Part shown: in pieces, positions 15,128 through 23,721 of the stretch | How the letters are laid out: each line of letters opens with the position of its first letter | Position numbering within the stretch: the stretch's first letter is position 1 | NCBI GenBank assembly: GCA_035548055.1 | Contig: DASZTL010000090.1 | Span: 26,397 to 90,396 of the forward strand | DNA: 64,000 nucleotides | Direction of reading: 5' to 3' | DNA from: DASZTV01 sp035548055 | GTDB taxonomy: Bacteria > Actinomycetota > Actinomycetes > JAFAQI01 | Notes under the pieces: generated by a model | Database searches by the model: none | What the model was told of the DNA's origin: nothing | Seen by the model: only the letters and a program-made list of their open reading frames with translations | Made by a program: the position numbers and the translations under genes

Positions 15128-17053
15128 GTGCCGAAATGGGGCGTCACCAAAGAAGAACTCGACTCTGGGATCAAGCCATGGGGTCTTGCGCCGGAGTTAC
15201 TGATGCCGGCTAAGACGATCACCGACCCTGTGCACGGGGACGTCTACGTCAATCGGCTCGAGCAACTGATCATCGATAGCCCTCCGATGCAGCGCCTTCG
15301 CCGCGTGCGGCAGCTTGGCACCACCCATCTTGTCTACCCGGGTGCAACCCATAGCCGGTTCTCCCACGGCCTCGGCACGCTCCGGGCGGCTCAGAATCTG
15401 CTCGACGCGGTCGCCGACAACCGTCGCAGTCCGGGTCATGTACGCGACCTGCTCGATGAATGGTCGGAGGTGGGTGACGGCGTCCTCGCCCTGCGATTCG
15501 CGGAAGCGACGGTCCTCGCCCGACTTGGCGCGTTGATGCACGACCTTTGCCACGTGCCGCTCGGGCACACGATCGAGGACGACCTCGGCGTCCTGCTTGC
15601 CCATGACAAGAACGAACCGCGATTCAAGCGGCTTTGGGTACAGCTGGATGCTGAGGCGCGGACAGCGATCGAGGCGGCGGGAAACGGCGTGACCGAACTC
15701 AAGGACGAGCTGATCCGCTTGATTCTCAGTAAGCAGACGCCGCCCGTGGGCTGGGAGAGCAGCTACCCATTCGTCGAGGACATCGTCGGTAACACGATTT
15801 GCGCTGATCTCATGGACTACCTGAACCGCGACCATCACCACGCTGGCCTGCCGATGGAGATCGGGCACCGCTTTGTCGATCACTTCTACGTGATGCCTTC
15901 TGCGAAGGTGCGCTACCCGAAGAAGATGGTTATTCGGACTACGCGCAACGGGCAACAGCGCCAGGACGTCAAGACCGAGCTCGAGAAATACCTGCGATAC
16001 CGCTACGAGCTGACCGAGCGCGTCCTTACCCATCACGCCAAGACCAGCGCCGACGCCATGATCGGAAAGTTGCTCGAGATGTGGTCCGACGCGACTTGGC
16101 TGGAGAAGGCCGTTGCCTTGCATTCCGATTCCGTCGCCTCGGTGGTCGACGGGCCGATCGACACGGTTAAGGAGACGATCGCCGGCCTGAGTTCCGAGAC
16201 CGTCTCGGTGCCTGATGGGACAGGTGAGAACGGCGAACCAAGGTCTCGCTCTGTGCCGAAGTCGGTGCACGAGATCGACGAGGCTGTGCGCGACGTCCTC
16301 GAGGCGGAGTTCACCACCCGATCGGACGACGGGCTTCTCGAGTTCCTGATCGACCGTTCGCGGGACCGGAGCGGCGACCGTTGGGCAGGTATCGGCAAGC
16401 TGGCGGCCGCAGTGCTGAATCGTCACCTATTCAAACGCGCGGCCCGCGCCGACTCGCATGAGGACCTGGCCGAGGCTACGGCCACTTACCGGATGTTTGG
16501 CTCTGCTGATGAGCGGCGCAAGCTCGAGCAGGACGCCGCTCGGTTTGCCGGGGTCAGTCCTGGCTGGAAGGTAGTGATCTGGTTACCGGAGCCGACGATG
16601 CGCTTGAAGGTGGCGGAGGTACTTGTCGACAGCGGCACCGGAGTCGCGCCCCTCGACAGCCTCGGAGGGCAGAGCCAGCACATCGTCCAGGCACACAAGG
16701 CCCTCTGGGCGACGACCGTGTACGTCGACCCTGTTCTTGCGCGCGAAGAACCGAACAGAGTTCAGGCGATGCTGGCCTACTTGCGAGACAAGATGGATCT
16801 CGCCCTTCACGACGCAGCCGGTCGCCCAGTTCGCGGGGTGGGCGAGCTCGCCATTCATCTCGTGGCCGAAAAGACCGAGATGACCGGCGCACAGGCGGAT
16901 CGATTGACTGCGGCGGCCGCACTGGGTGTTGCGGCTGCTGGTGGTGGCACCTTCACAGCGGTTGTTTCGGCGATGCTTGAGCAGGCCAGGGCGAACGACC
17001 TAACGAGCAGCACGGCTGACGCGACCGAATGGCCAACGTGGGACAAAGCCTAG
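15128..17053 (+). CDS. HD-domain dNTP triphosphohydrolase-like protein
   Basis: 641 residues from GTG at 15128. The HD metal site is complete: THSRFSHGLG (His80), LMHDLCHVPLGHT (His138-Asp139) and ICADLMDYLNRD (Asp near 227). TDPVHGDVYVNRLEQLIIDSP and MQRLRRVRQLG are the typical opening of SAMHD1/YdhJ-type dNTPases. The family removes triphosphate from dNTPs; SAMHD1 and bacterial dGTPases restrict viruses and phages. The C-terminal 350 residues are longer than the core enzyme and not recognised. The last 25 nt overlap the deoxyribosyltransferase gene. Confidence 0.88.
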   Translation: MPKWGVTKEELDSGIKPWGLAPELLMPAKTITDPVHGDVYVNRLEQLIIDSPPMQRLRRVRQLGTTHLVYPGATHSRFSHGLGTLRAAQNLLDAVADNRRSPGHVRDLLDEWSEVGDGVLALRFAEATVLARLGALMHDLCHVPLGHTIEDDLGVLLAHDKNEPRFKRLWVQLDAEARTAIEAAGNGVTELKDELIRLILSKQTPPVGWESSYPFVEDIVGNTICADLMDYLNRDHHHAGLPMEIGHRFVDHFYVMPSAKVRYPKKMVIRTTRNGQQRQDVKTELEKYLRYRYELTERVLTHHAKTSADAMIGKLLEMWSDATWLEKAVALHSDSVASVVDGPIDTVKETIAGLSSETVSVPDGTGENGEPRSRSVPKSVHEIDEAVRDVLEAEFTTRSDDGLLEFLIDRSRDRSGDRWAGIGKLAAAVLNRHLFKRAARADSHEDLAEATATYRMFGSADERRKLEQDAARFAGVSPGWKVVIWLPEPTMRLKVAEVLVDSGTGVAPLDSLGGQSQHIVQAHKALWATTVYVDPVLAREEPNRVQAMLAYLRDKMDLALHDAAGRPVRGVGELAIHLVAEKTEMTGAQADRLTAAAALGVAAAGGGTFTAVVSAMLEQARANDLTSSTADATEWPTWDKA

Positions 17054-17538
17054 GCAGAGCATCCAGCATCTACCTCGCAAGCCCGTTGGGATTCACGGTC
17101 CCGACTCGGGCGTACTACGAAGATGTCGTTCTGCCGCTCATCCGTACCCGCGGGCTGGAACCTCTGGACCCGTGGGCGGCGCCCTTCGATGACATGGCGG
17201 TTGCACTTCGCCTTCAAGATCCGGACGCCCGGCGTCGTTCTCTAGGTGCCGCCAATCACCGACACGGGGAGTACAACGCTCGGATGATCGCCGAGTGTTC
17301 CGGTGTGCTGGCGGTACTTGATGGACCAGACGTCGATTCGGGCTCAGCCTCCGAGATTGGGTCCGCGGCGGCCCTCGGCAAACCGATTGTCGGCTGGCGG
17401 TCAGATCTACGTTTGACGGGCGACAACGAAGCAGCATCGGTGAATCTGCAGGTGGAGTACTTCGTTGCATCTACGGGGGGCGCGGTCTTTCGCGACCTGC
17501 GCGACGCGTTGGATGCGCTGGCTGTGCTGGTGGCGTAG
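17029..17538 (+). CDS. Nucleoside 2-deoxyribosyltransferase-family protein
   Basis: 169 residues from ATG at 17029, overlapping the HD gene by 25 nt. IYLASPLGFT opens the Rossmann-like fold, and DGPDVDSGSASEIGSAAALGKPIVG (98-122) holds the D-SG-A-E-G active-site block with presumed nucleophile Glu109; N139 with QVEYF matches the C-terminal base-binding part. The family cleaves or transfers the glycosidic bond of 2'-deoxyribonucleosides or (d)NMPs. Coupled to a dNTPase, it could break the nucleosides that the HD enzyme releases, preventing salvage. This combined role is inference. Confidence 0.85.
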   Translation: MANVGQSLGRASSIYLASPLGFTVPTRAYYEDVVLPLIRTRGLEPLDPWAAPFDDMAVALRLQDPDARRRSLGAANHRHGEYNARMIAECSGVLAVLDGPDVDSGSASEIGSAAALGKPIVGWRSDLRLTGDNEAASVNLQVEYFVASTGGAVFRDLRDALDALAVLVA

Positions 17539-17614
17539 AGGGATACGCGCTAGCCGTCCCGGTCGAGTCGGCCGGCGCTTGCCGCCGCCCTGGCGGGTCC
17601 CACGGCCGTGGATG

Positions 17615-17646
17615 CCTATGAATCGGTTATGCCCTCAGGCATAACC
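17615..17646 (+). repeat. 31-bp hairpin element, right copy
   Basis: Second copy of the CCTATG...CATAAC unit, with a perfect 9-bp stem (arms 17625-17633 and 17638-17646) and a CTCA loop. The spacing to the following 26-bp repeat equals that at the left copy (101 bases from the end of the 31-bp unit at 17645). Confidence 0.7.
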
Positions 17647-17746
17647 ATCCGGCGTACAAGCGCGTCGAGCGGCCGGCATCAACCGAGGACCGCCTCGCTG
17701 ACCTGCGGGTTCGCCTAAAGTCGCAGGTAGGAAGCGGCGGTCGAGT

Positions 17747-17772
17747 GGTTCAACTCCCCCCTCGCCCACCAT
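17747..17772 (+). repeat. 26-bp att-like direct repeat, right copy
   Basis: Identical to 4692-4717: T-loop TTCAACT, CCCCC, CTCGCCC, ACCA, AT. No complete tRNA precedes it. It marks the junction between the element and the chromosomal MFS gene at 17831. Confidence 0.75.
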
Positions 17773-17830
17773 GTGCTGGTTTGTTGAGGCTTACGGCCGG
17801 CGGCCCGCCATCGGTAACCCTTCACAAGCC

Positions 17831-19267
17831 TCATCGCGGTAGCCGGCGAGCTGTCGCCGCGACCCCGGCCAGCAGCGCCGCGAGCATCGCGGTGCTGATC
17901 TCGAAGCCGTGCGCGACCGCGTGCGGCGTTCCGTCACTGGCGAGGCGGAAGAACACCAGGCCGATCAGCGCGACTCCGGCGGCGTTGCCCACCTGCTGCA
18001 TCGTCGAGAGCAGGCCTGAGACCGCACCGGCATGTTGCGGCTCGACGCCCGCCATGACCACGCCAGTGATCGGCGCGAGGCACAGGCCCATCCCGGCGCC
18101 CTCCAGGAGCAGGCCGGGGGTTAGCGCCAAGACGTGCCCGCCGTGTCCGGCCGTGAACGCGGTCGCGAGGTGTCCAGTGCCCAGCAGCAAGGCACCGGCC
18201 ACGACCACGTTGCGACCGAACCTGGCCACCAGCTTCGTCGCCCGCATCGAAGCCACCAGGTACGTCGCCGCGAGGACGGAGAACACCAAGCCCGACTCGA
18301 GTGCCGACAGCCCAAGGCCGAGTTGCAGGTAGAGAGCCAGGACCAGGAAGTACGACGCCTGACCCGCCCAGAACGCGAGCTGGGTGACCACGCCGACCCG
18401 GAAGGACGGTACGGCGAACCACTGCGGATCTAGGAGCGGGAACCGCCCTTTGGATACCAGCCGCCGCTGCCACCACACGAAGTCGGCGACCAGGACCGGC
18501 GCGGTGCCGAGGACGAGCAGTGACCACACCGGCCAGCCGTGCTCGGGACCGTCGACGAGTGGCAGCACGACCGCGGTCAGCGCGAGCGTGACGAGCGCCA
18601 CGCCGACGGCATCGATGCGTTCGGTCTTCGGTGCGCGTGACTCGGGCAGATGACGGTGGGCCAGGCCGACTACGGCCGCGCCGATCGGCACATTGATGAG
18701 GAACACCGCCCGCCAGCCGAGCCCGGCCGGGTCCAGCCGAAGCAGGACGCCACCTACGAGCTGACCGCCGGCGGCGGCAACGCCCATCACAGTGGCGTAC
18801 GTGCCGATCGCGCGCGCCCGCGCGCTCGCCTCGGTGAACAACACCCCGATGAGGGCGAGGACGGACGGGCTGATCAGTGCTGCACCGCCGCCCTGGACGA
18901 AGCGCGCCGCCACCAGGAGGTCGGCGTTCGGCGCCAGCCCGCAACCGAGCGAGGCAACCGTGAAGAGCCCGACGCCGGCGACGAACATCCGCCGCCGGCC
19001 GTAACGGTCGCCGAGACGACCGGTCGCCAACAGCAGCACAGCGAAGGTGAGCCCGTAGCCGGCGATCACCCACTCGACCGCCGTCGAGCCGGCGCCGAGG
19101 TCACGTTGCAGTGAGGCCATCGCAACATTGACGATGAAGAAGTCCAGGACGATCAGCGAGGTTGCTGCGAGCAGCACCGGAAGCGCGAAGCGGTGTGCCG
19201 GGCGCTCAACCGTTCGGCCGCCGGCAGCGGCTTGTGGGACGCGGACTGCAGTCAGTGGTTGGGTCAT
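17831..19267 (-). CDS. DHA2-type MFS multidrug exporter
   Basis: 478 residues with 13-14 hydrophobic segments. It has the MFS motif A between TM2 and TM3 (TGRLGDRYGRRR), a conserved Asp in the first segment (LIVLDFFIVNVAMASLQ), and the DHA2 (EmrB/QacA) length and layout. It exports drugs or metabolites in exchange for protons; the substrate is unknown. It is divergent from a MerR regulator, and a 25-bp sequence directly upstream of its start is nearly identical to one upstream of merR, so the pair is very probably an inducible efflux system. Confidence 0.9.
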   Translation of the reverse strand: MTQPLTAVRVPQAAAGGRTVERPAHRFALPVLLAATSLIVLDFFIVNVAMASLQRDLGAGSTAVEWVIAGYGLTFAVLLLATGRLGDRYGRRRMFVAGVGLFTVASLGCGLAPNADLLVAARFVQGGGAALISPSVLALIGVLFTEASARARAIGTYATVMGVAAAGGQLVGGVLLRLDPAGLGWRAVFLINVPIGAAVVGLAHRHLPESRAPKTERIDAVGVALVTLALTAVVLPLVDGPEHGWPVWSLLVLGTAPVLVADFVWWQRRLVSKGRFPLLDPQWFAVPSFRVGVVTQLAFWAGQASYFLVLALYLQLGLGLSALESGLVFSVLAATYLVASMRATKLVARFGRNVVVAGALLLGTGHLATAFTAGHGGHVLALTPGLLLEGAGMGLCLAPITGVVMAGVEPQHAGAVSGLLSTMQQVGNAAGVALIGLVFFRLASDGTPHAVAHGFEISTAMLAALLAGVAATARRLPR

Positions 19268-19280
19268 GTGACTGTTGTCC

Positions 19281-19305
19281 GGTCTCCACCGACCGGAGGG
19301 TCAAG
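19281..19305 (-). promoter_or_regulatory. MerR-type operator/promoter of the MFS gene
   Basis: On the minus strand CTTGACCCTCCGGTCGGTGG continues to 25 bases; it has a -35-like TTGAC and an imperfect CTCC/GGAG dyad. It differs from 19321-19345 (plus strand) at three positions. MerR-family activators bind dyads placed within the promoter spacer; the -10 is not clear. Confidence 0.65.
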
Positions 19306-19320
19306 CCCCAGATTTAGCGC

Positions 19321-19345
19321 CTTGACTCTCCGGTAGGGGGAGACC
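19321..19345 (+). promoter_or_regulatory. MerR-type operator/promoter of the merR gene
   Basis: CTTGACTCTCCGGTAGGGGG continues to 25 bases; it is the inverted near-copy of 19281-19305, with 15 bases between the two, just upstream of the regulator start. Autoregulation by the MerR protein is inferred. Confidence 0.65.
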
Positions 19346-19359
19346 CGAAGGTGAGGGCC

Positions 19360-20175
19360 ATGACGACGACGAAGCTGTCCATCGGGGACTTCTCGCGGAT
19401 GACGTATCTGTCGGTGAAGGCGCTGCGTCACTACCACGACGTCGGTGTCCTCGAACCCGCCGAGATCGACCCGGCGAGCGGTTACCGCTTCTACTTGCCG
19501 AGCCAGGTTGGGCTTGCTCAGATGATCCGCCGACTGCGCGATCTCGGCATGCCACTCGACGAAGTACGGACGATCGTGCGCGCCCCGGATGCCGCAGCGC
19601 GTGATGCCGCACTCGTCGCGCACCTGCGGCGGATGGAGGCCCAACTCGAGGCGACGCAACAGACGGTCGCGTCGCTGCGAACCCTGTTGCAGCAGCCCGA
19701 CGACAGCTTCCCCGTCGCCGAACGCGACATCGCGGCGACGCCGGCGCTGGCGATCCGCGAGTACGTCACGGGCGATGAGGCGGTGGCGTGGTGGATGGCG
19801 GCCGTCACCCTCTTGCACCGGACGTTGCGCGATTGCGGTGGCCGGCGCAGCGGGCCCGACGGCGCGCTGTTCCCAGCCGAGTTCTTCGAGGACGAGGAAG
19901 CGGAAGTCACGGTGTTCGTGCCGGTCGAGGAGCTGGCGGGCGGCGCGCTGCCGGATCGCGTGGTGGCGACCGTCGTACCGGGGATCCGCGCCGCGGTCGC
20001 GGTGCACGACGGGCCGTTCGGCGATCTCGACCGGACGTACGGCGCACTCGGCACCTGGGTGCTCGAGCGATCAGCCGGTGCGCGGGGCCCGATCCGCGAG
20101 TACTACCTGCCGACCGGCGATCCCGATGACCTGCTTGCTCACCACACAGAGGTCTGCTGGCCCGTCCGCGACTAG
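19360..20175 (+). CDS. MerR-family regulator with GyrI-like effector domain
   Basis: 271 residues from ATG at 19360 (MTTTKLSIGDFSRM); GTG at 19351 is an alternative. The N-terminal winged helix is LSIGDFSRMTYLSVKALRHYHDVGVL...GYRFY, followed by the MerR dimerisation helix. The C-terminal half, from about residue 120, is a GyrI-like ligand domain (VAVHDGPFGDLDRTYGALGTWV and REYYLP near the end). Such BmrR-like proteins bind a drug and activate efflux. It is divergent from the MFS exporter and shares mirrored operators with it. Its stop overlaps that of the next, convergent gene by 4 nt. Confidence 0.92.
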   Translation: MTTTKLSIGDFSRMTYLSVKALRHYHDVGVLEPAEIDPASGYRFYLPSQVGLAQMIRRLRDLGMPLDEVRTIVRAPDAAARDAALVAHLRRMEAQLEATQQTVASLRTLLQQPDDSFPVAERDIAATPALAIREYVTGDEAVAWWMAAVTLLHRTLRDCGGRRSGPDGALFPAEFFEDEEAEVTVFVPVEELAGGALPDRVVATVVPGIRAAVAVHDGPFGDLDRTYGALGTWVLERSAGARGPIREYYLPTGDPDDLLAHHTEVCWPVRD

Positions 20176-22961
20176 GCCGGTGTCGCAACGACCGCCAGCG
20201 CGTCGCCGTAACCGGCGCGCTGCTGTGGCACGTCGACTCGGCCGCCCCGCAGGAACTCTTCGGCCTCGTTCGGCTCCAGCGGACGCGCAAAGTGGAAGCC
20301 CTGCGCGAAGTCGCAGTGCATTGCCTTGAGAAGCGCGACCTGCTCGGGCTCTTCGATCCCCTCCGCGACGACGCTGAGGCCCAGGGCGTGGGCAAGCCGT
20401 ACGACCGACTCGACGATTGCGGCAGCGCGACCGCGATGTCCAAGTGGTGCGACGAACGACCGGTCGACCTTGAGCTCGTCGACCTGTAGGCGCTCGAGGT
20501 ATCCAAGCGAGGAGTAACCCGTGCCGAAGTCGTCGATCGAGATCGCAACACCGAGGGCGCGAATCTCAGCGATCGTCGCCGCGGACGCCTCGAAGTCGCG
20601 CATGACAACGGATTCGGTGATCTCGAGCGTCAGGCACGCCGGGCGCAATCCGCTGTCGGCCAGCGCCGAAGCGACGGCTTCGACAAAGCCGGGCTTGCTG
20701 AGCTGGCGCGCTGAGACGTTCACGGACACATGCGTCTTGGACCCGACGCCGTCGCGTTGCCATTCGGCAAGCTGGCGACACGCCTCGCGCAGCACCCACT
20801 CGCCGATCGGCACGATCAGTCCGGTTTCCTCCGCTACCGGGATGAACTCACTCGGCGGGAGCACAGCTTGCCCGTCCCGGCATCGCAGTAGCGCCTCGAC
20901 GCCTGTCGGTTCCCCAGTCGTGACTGACACGACCGGCTGGTAGCGGAGGAACAAGCCCGACCCCTCGATCGCCTGCCGGAGGCGGCTGTCGATCTGCAGC
21001 TTCTTCCGCACCTGCGCGCGCATCCCGTCGTCGAAGACGGCGTACCCGGCGCGCCCGGCTTCCTTCGCCCGATACAGCGCAGCATCCGCGTCACGGAGCA
21101 CATCCCCGGGCTCGTCACCAGCTTGCGCGATCGCGATGCCGATGCTGGCCGAGACGTACGCGTCCTGCCTGCCGAGCTTGAACGGGGCCTGCATGGTGGA
21201 AAGGATGCGATCCGCCACCGCGATGGCACTGACCGGCCCTTCGAGCGCCTCGCAGAGCAGGACGAACTCGTCGCCACCGAAGCGGCCGAGGGTGTCGCCG
21301 GGGCGGGTTACCGACTGCAACCGTTTGGCCACCTGGACGAGCAGCTCGTCGCCGACGGTGTGTCCGCTGCTGTCGTTGATCAGCTTGAACCGGTCGAGGT
21401 CTAGGAAGAGGACGGCCTCGGTCGCACCGGAGCGTCCGGCGCGGGCCAGCAGACCGTGAAGCCGATCCAGCACCAGTGCTCGGTTCGGAAGGCCCGTCAG
21501 CGCGTCGTGCATCGCAGCGTGAGCCAGCTGCTCCTGTGCCTGCTTGCGGTCGGTGATGTCGTGGCAGGTGATGACGATGCCCTCGACAGTGGCGTCCCCC
21601 AGCAGGTTCTGGATGCGGGCTTCGACGTCGCGGTACGTCGCCCCGATCGACAGCCGGAAGTCGACTCGGGCCGATCCCCGTACGTCGGGCCGGCATCGAG
21701 CGCGCTCGAGCTCGGCCTGAAGTGCCGGCCGGCCGGTCTCGTCCACCAGTTCCAAGATGTGGGTTCCGAGGACGTCAGCAGCAACTGCGCCCAGGAGCGT
21801 TTGAACGCTCGGGGTGACGTACTTGAGGCAACCGTCCGCCGCGATGACGAACACCAGATCCGAGCCGTGGCGTACGAGTGAGGCAAAGCGGGCCTCGCTT
21901 CGCACGCGGGCCTCGGTCATGTGGTTGAAAGCCGCGCCGAGCTGAGCAAGCTCACGCGGACCGGTTTCCGGGACGCGGGCGTCGCCGCATGGCAGGTCGG
22001 CGACTTCGATCGTCGTGTCGGCAAGCCGGTGCATCGCGTCGCGTAGCCGGTGGGTGGGTCGCACGATCCGCCGGTGGACGACGCATCCCAGCACGAAGAT
22101 CACGATGACGAACAGGCCGAGGATGCCGAGGTTGCGGAACAGGTCGTGGTAGGCGTGGGCGTACGCCTGGGCGTGTGAGATGCCGGCGAGCACCAGCCAG
22201 TCGGTTCCCGGGATCGCGCTGGCCGAATAGATCCGCTCCTTGCCGTCCGCGCCGGTTGCCGTCTGTGACTTGCCCGGCACGAGGAGGCCGGGGCCGACGG
22301 CGTGGAGCGTCGCCGGCGGCTTGTCGACACCGGCACCGGCGTCGTGGTCGAGAATCAGTCCGGATTGCCGGTCCACCACCATCACGTCCACCGATGTGGT
22401 GACCGGGTCGAGCAGGTCGCCCTGGCCAGGCGCGGAGATCATCAAGACTCTCGTGGTGCGCGCGACTTGGAACGGCGAGCCGAACACGACGGACCCCGTG
22501 TGCGGTCGGCCCTGGGTCGGCACGACCGCCGGATGCGTGGTGTCGCCGTGGGCGACGCGGGCGATCCATGCCGCGTCGACTGCTATCTCACCACCGTCGG
22601 AGCTGCACAGCTTCGTCCCGGTCGCCGCGGTGATCTCGAGCCGGCTGTGTGGGGCCAGCTTGGCGATGCTGCGAAGCGCAGCGCCGCACAGGGCAGCGTC
22701 GGTGCTGCGGATCCCTGGTTGGCGGGTCACCGAGCGCAGCGTCTTCTGCAGGTCGGACCCGAGGTAGAGGCGCAGTGCTTCCGCCTGCGCGGCCGCCTCG
22801 TGAACGACCTGGTTGACCGCGGTCGTGCGCGCCGCGTGAAAGTCCTCGAGTGCGCTGGCGCCGACCAGTCCGCACACCGCTACAAGTCCGACGGCGAACA
22901 GGGCGGTCAGCTGCGCGCCGAGCGGCGCGCTGCCTCCTTGCCGGTTATCCCGCATCGACAC
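20172..22961 (-). CDS. Membrane PAS-GGDEF-EAL c-di-GMP enzyme
   Basis: 929 residues from GTG at 22961 (ATG two codons later is an alternative). Layout: TM1 about 18-36, extracellular Cache-like sensor 40-270, TM2 about 278-296, HAMP linker 297-350, PAS 355-475, GGDEF domain with an intact GGDEF at 562-566, EAL domain with an intact EAL at 689-691 and the downstream DDFGTGYSSL and ESVVRLAHALG motifs. Both cyclase and phosphodiesterase sites look competent, so net activity on cyclic di-GMP cannot be predicted. It senses an external ligand. It stands alone in its orientation. Confidence 0.93.
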   Translation of the reverse strand: MSMRDNRQGGSAPLGAQLTALFAVGLVAVCGLVGASALEDFHAARTTAVNQVVHEAAAQAEALRLYLGSDLQKTLRSVTRQPGIRSTDAALCGAALRSIAKLAPHSRLEITAATGTKLCSSDGGEIAVDAAWIARVAHGDTTHPAVVPTQGRPHTGSVVFGSPFQVARTTRVLMISAPGQGDLLDPVTTSVDVMVVDRQSGLILDHDAGAGVDKPPATLHAVGPGLLVPGKSQTATGADGKERIYSASAIPGTDWLVLAGISHAQAYAHAYHDLFRNLGILGLFVIVIFVLGCVVHRRIVRPTHRLRDAMHRLADTTIEVADLPCGDARVPETGPRELAQLGAAFNHMTEARVRSEARFASLVRHGSDLVFVIAADGCLKYVTPSVQTLLGAVAADVLGTHILELVDETGRPALQAELERARCRPDVRGSARVDFRLSIGATYRDVEARIQNLLGDATVEGIVITCHDITDRKQAQEQLAHAAMHDALTGLPNRALVLDRLHGLLARAGRSGATEAVLFLDLDRFKLINDSSGHTVGDELLVQVAKRLQSVTRPGDTLGRFGGDEFVLLCEALEGPVSAIAVADRILSTMQAPFKLGRQDAYVSASIGIAIAQAGDEPGDVLRDADAALYRAKEAGRAGYAVFDDGMRAQVRKKLQIDSRLRQAIEGSGLFLRYQPVVSVTTGEPTGVEALLRCRDGQAVLPPSEFIPVAEETGLIVPIGEWVLREACRQLAEWQRDGVGSKTHVSVNVSARQLSKPGFVEAVASALADSGLRPACLTLEITESVVMRDFEASAATIAEIRALGVAISIDDFGTGYSSLGYLERLQVDELKVDRSFVAPLGHRGRAAAIVESVVRLAHALGLSVVAEGIEEPEQVALLKAMHCDFAQGFHFARPLEPNEAEEFLRGGRVDVPQQRAGYGDALAVVATPA

Positions 22962-23097
22962 ACTATGTGCGCAGGAAGTGCGACTTGATACGGCCGGACG
23001 CCCTCACTTGCGTCCCCGATGGGATGGTCGTGAACATCGCACCCGGACTAGGAGGTATCCCTCAAAGGTCCCCTACCGGACACCGGTGACAGTCCAC

Positions 23098-23721
23098 TCA
23101 AAGTGGACGAGCGAAGTCCAGCGCGGTGCGTGCGACCAGGCGATGCCACCGACCGGGCCGAAGCAGCATGGCGTGGTTGTCGCCGTGAACCGTTACGTAC
23201 GTGACGTCGGCGCCGGCGCGCCGCGCTCGGTCTGCGAAGTGACGTGACGCGCGCGGGCTGGTGACGAAGTCGAGATTGCCGTGAGCAATCAGGATCCGCT
23301 TTGCCGCGAGCTGCGAGACGGGCTCTTTCGGCGGGAGCCACGGCGCCAGGGCGACAACGCCGGCGACTGCGATGTCGTCCGCCACCCGAAGCGCGGTGCG
23401 CCCGCCCATCGAATGGCCGACCAGGATCACCGGCAGGTCACCGTGGCGGTCACGCAGTTCCGCGAGCGCCCACCTCGCGTCCGCCACCGGCGACTCTTCG
23501 GCACCGTTCCAACCGCGGAATCGGTAGCCAAGAGCGGCGACCGCGAGCCCGGCGGCGCTGCCCCGACGCTGCAAGGCACGAGCGAACGGACGCATCCGGA
23601 CCGCGGTCAGCTGTGACGGATGAGCGGTCTCGAAGCTGTGTTCCCGGCCGCCGTGCAGCACCAGGGCCACGGCATGGACCGGTGACGGGAGCGTTAGCTC
23701 GACGAGGGTTGGTGACGCCAT
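23098..23721 (-). CDS. Alpha/beta-hydrolase family protein
   Basis: 207 residues from ATG at 23721. The nucleophile elbow is GHSMGG (Ser in VILVGHSMGGRTAL), with a catalytic Asp in HGNLDFVT and the His in VHGDNHAMLL, so the triad is complete. It resembles small dienelactone-hydrolase or KANL3/Tex30-like hydrolases. The start overlaps the stop of the GH5 gene by one base (TGATG), so the two are translationally coupled. Substrate unknown. Confidence 0.85.
   Translation of the reverse strand: MASPTLVELTLPSPVHAVALVLHGGREHSFETAHPSQLTAVRMRPFARALQRRGSAAGLAVAALGYRFRGWNGAEESPVADARWALAELRDRHGDLPVILVGHSMGGRTALRVADDIAVAGVVALAPWLPPKEPVSQLAAKRILIAHGNLDFVTSPRASRHFADRARRAGADVTYVTVHGDNHAMLLRPGRWHRLVARTALDFARPL

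Larger units (their letters stand above)
4692..17772. mobile_element. Right-hand integrated element bounded by 26-bp direct repeats
   Basis: About 13 kb between two identical RNA-gene 3'-end repeats. It carries a MobF relaxase, an excisionase-like gene, a XRE-ImmA/DUF4411 pair, cargo enzymes and a nucleotide-metabolism module. These features together fit an integrative mobilizable or conjugative element. No tyrosine or serine recombinase, no FtsK/TraB-like translocase and no replication gene is visible, so it is probably a decayed or dependent element. Confidence 0.65.

Noticed and set aside
17539..17772. A tmRNA gene before the right att site
   Set aside because: A hairpin (ACCTGCG/CGCAGGT) and the tRNA-like 3' end are seen, but no matching 5' end, pseudoknots or tag frame are found.
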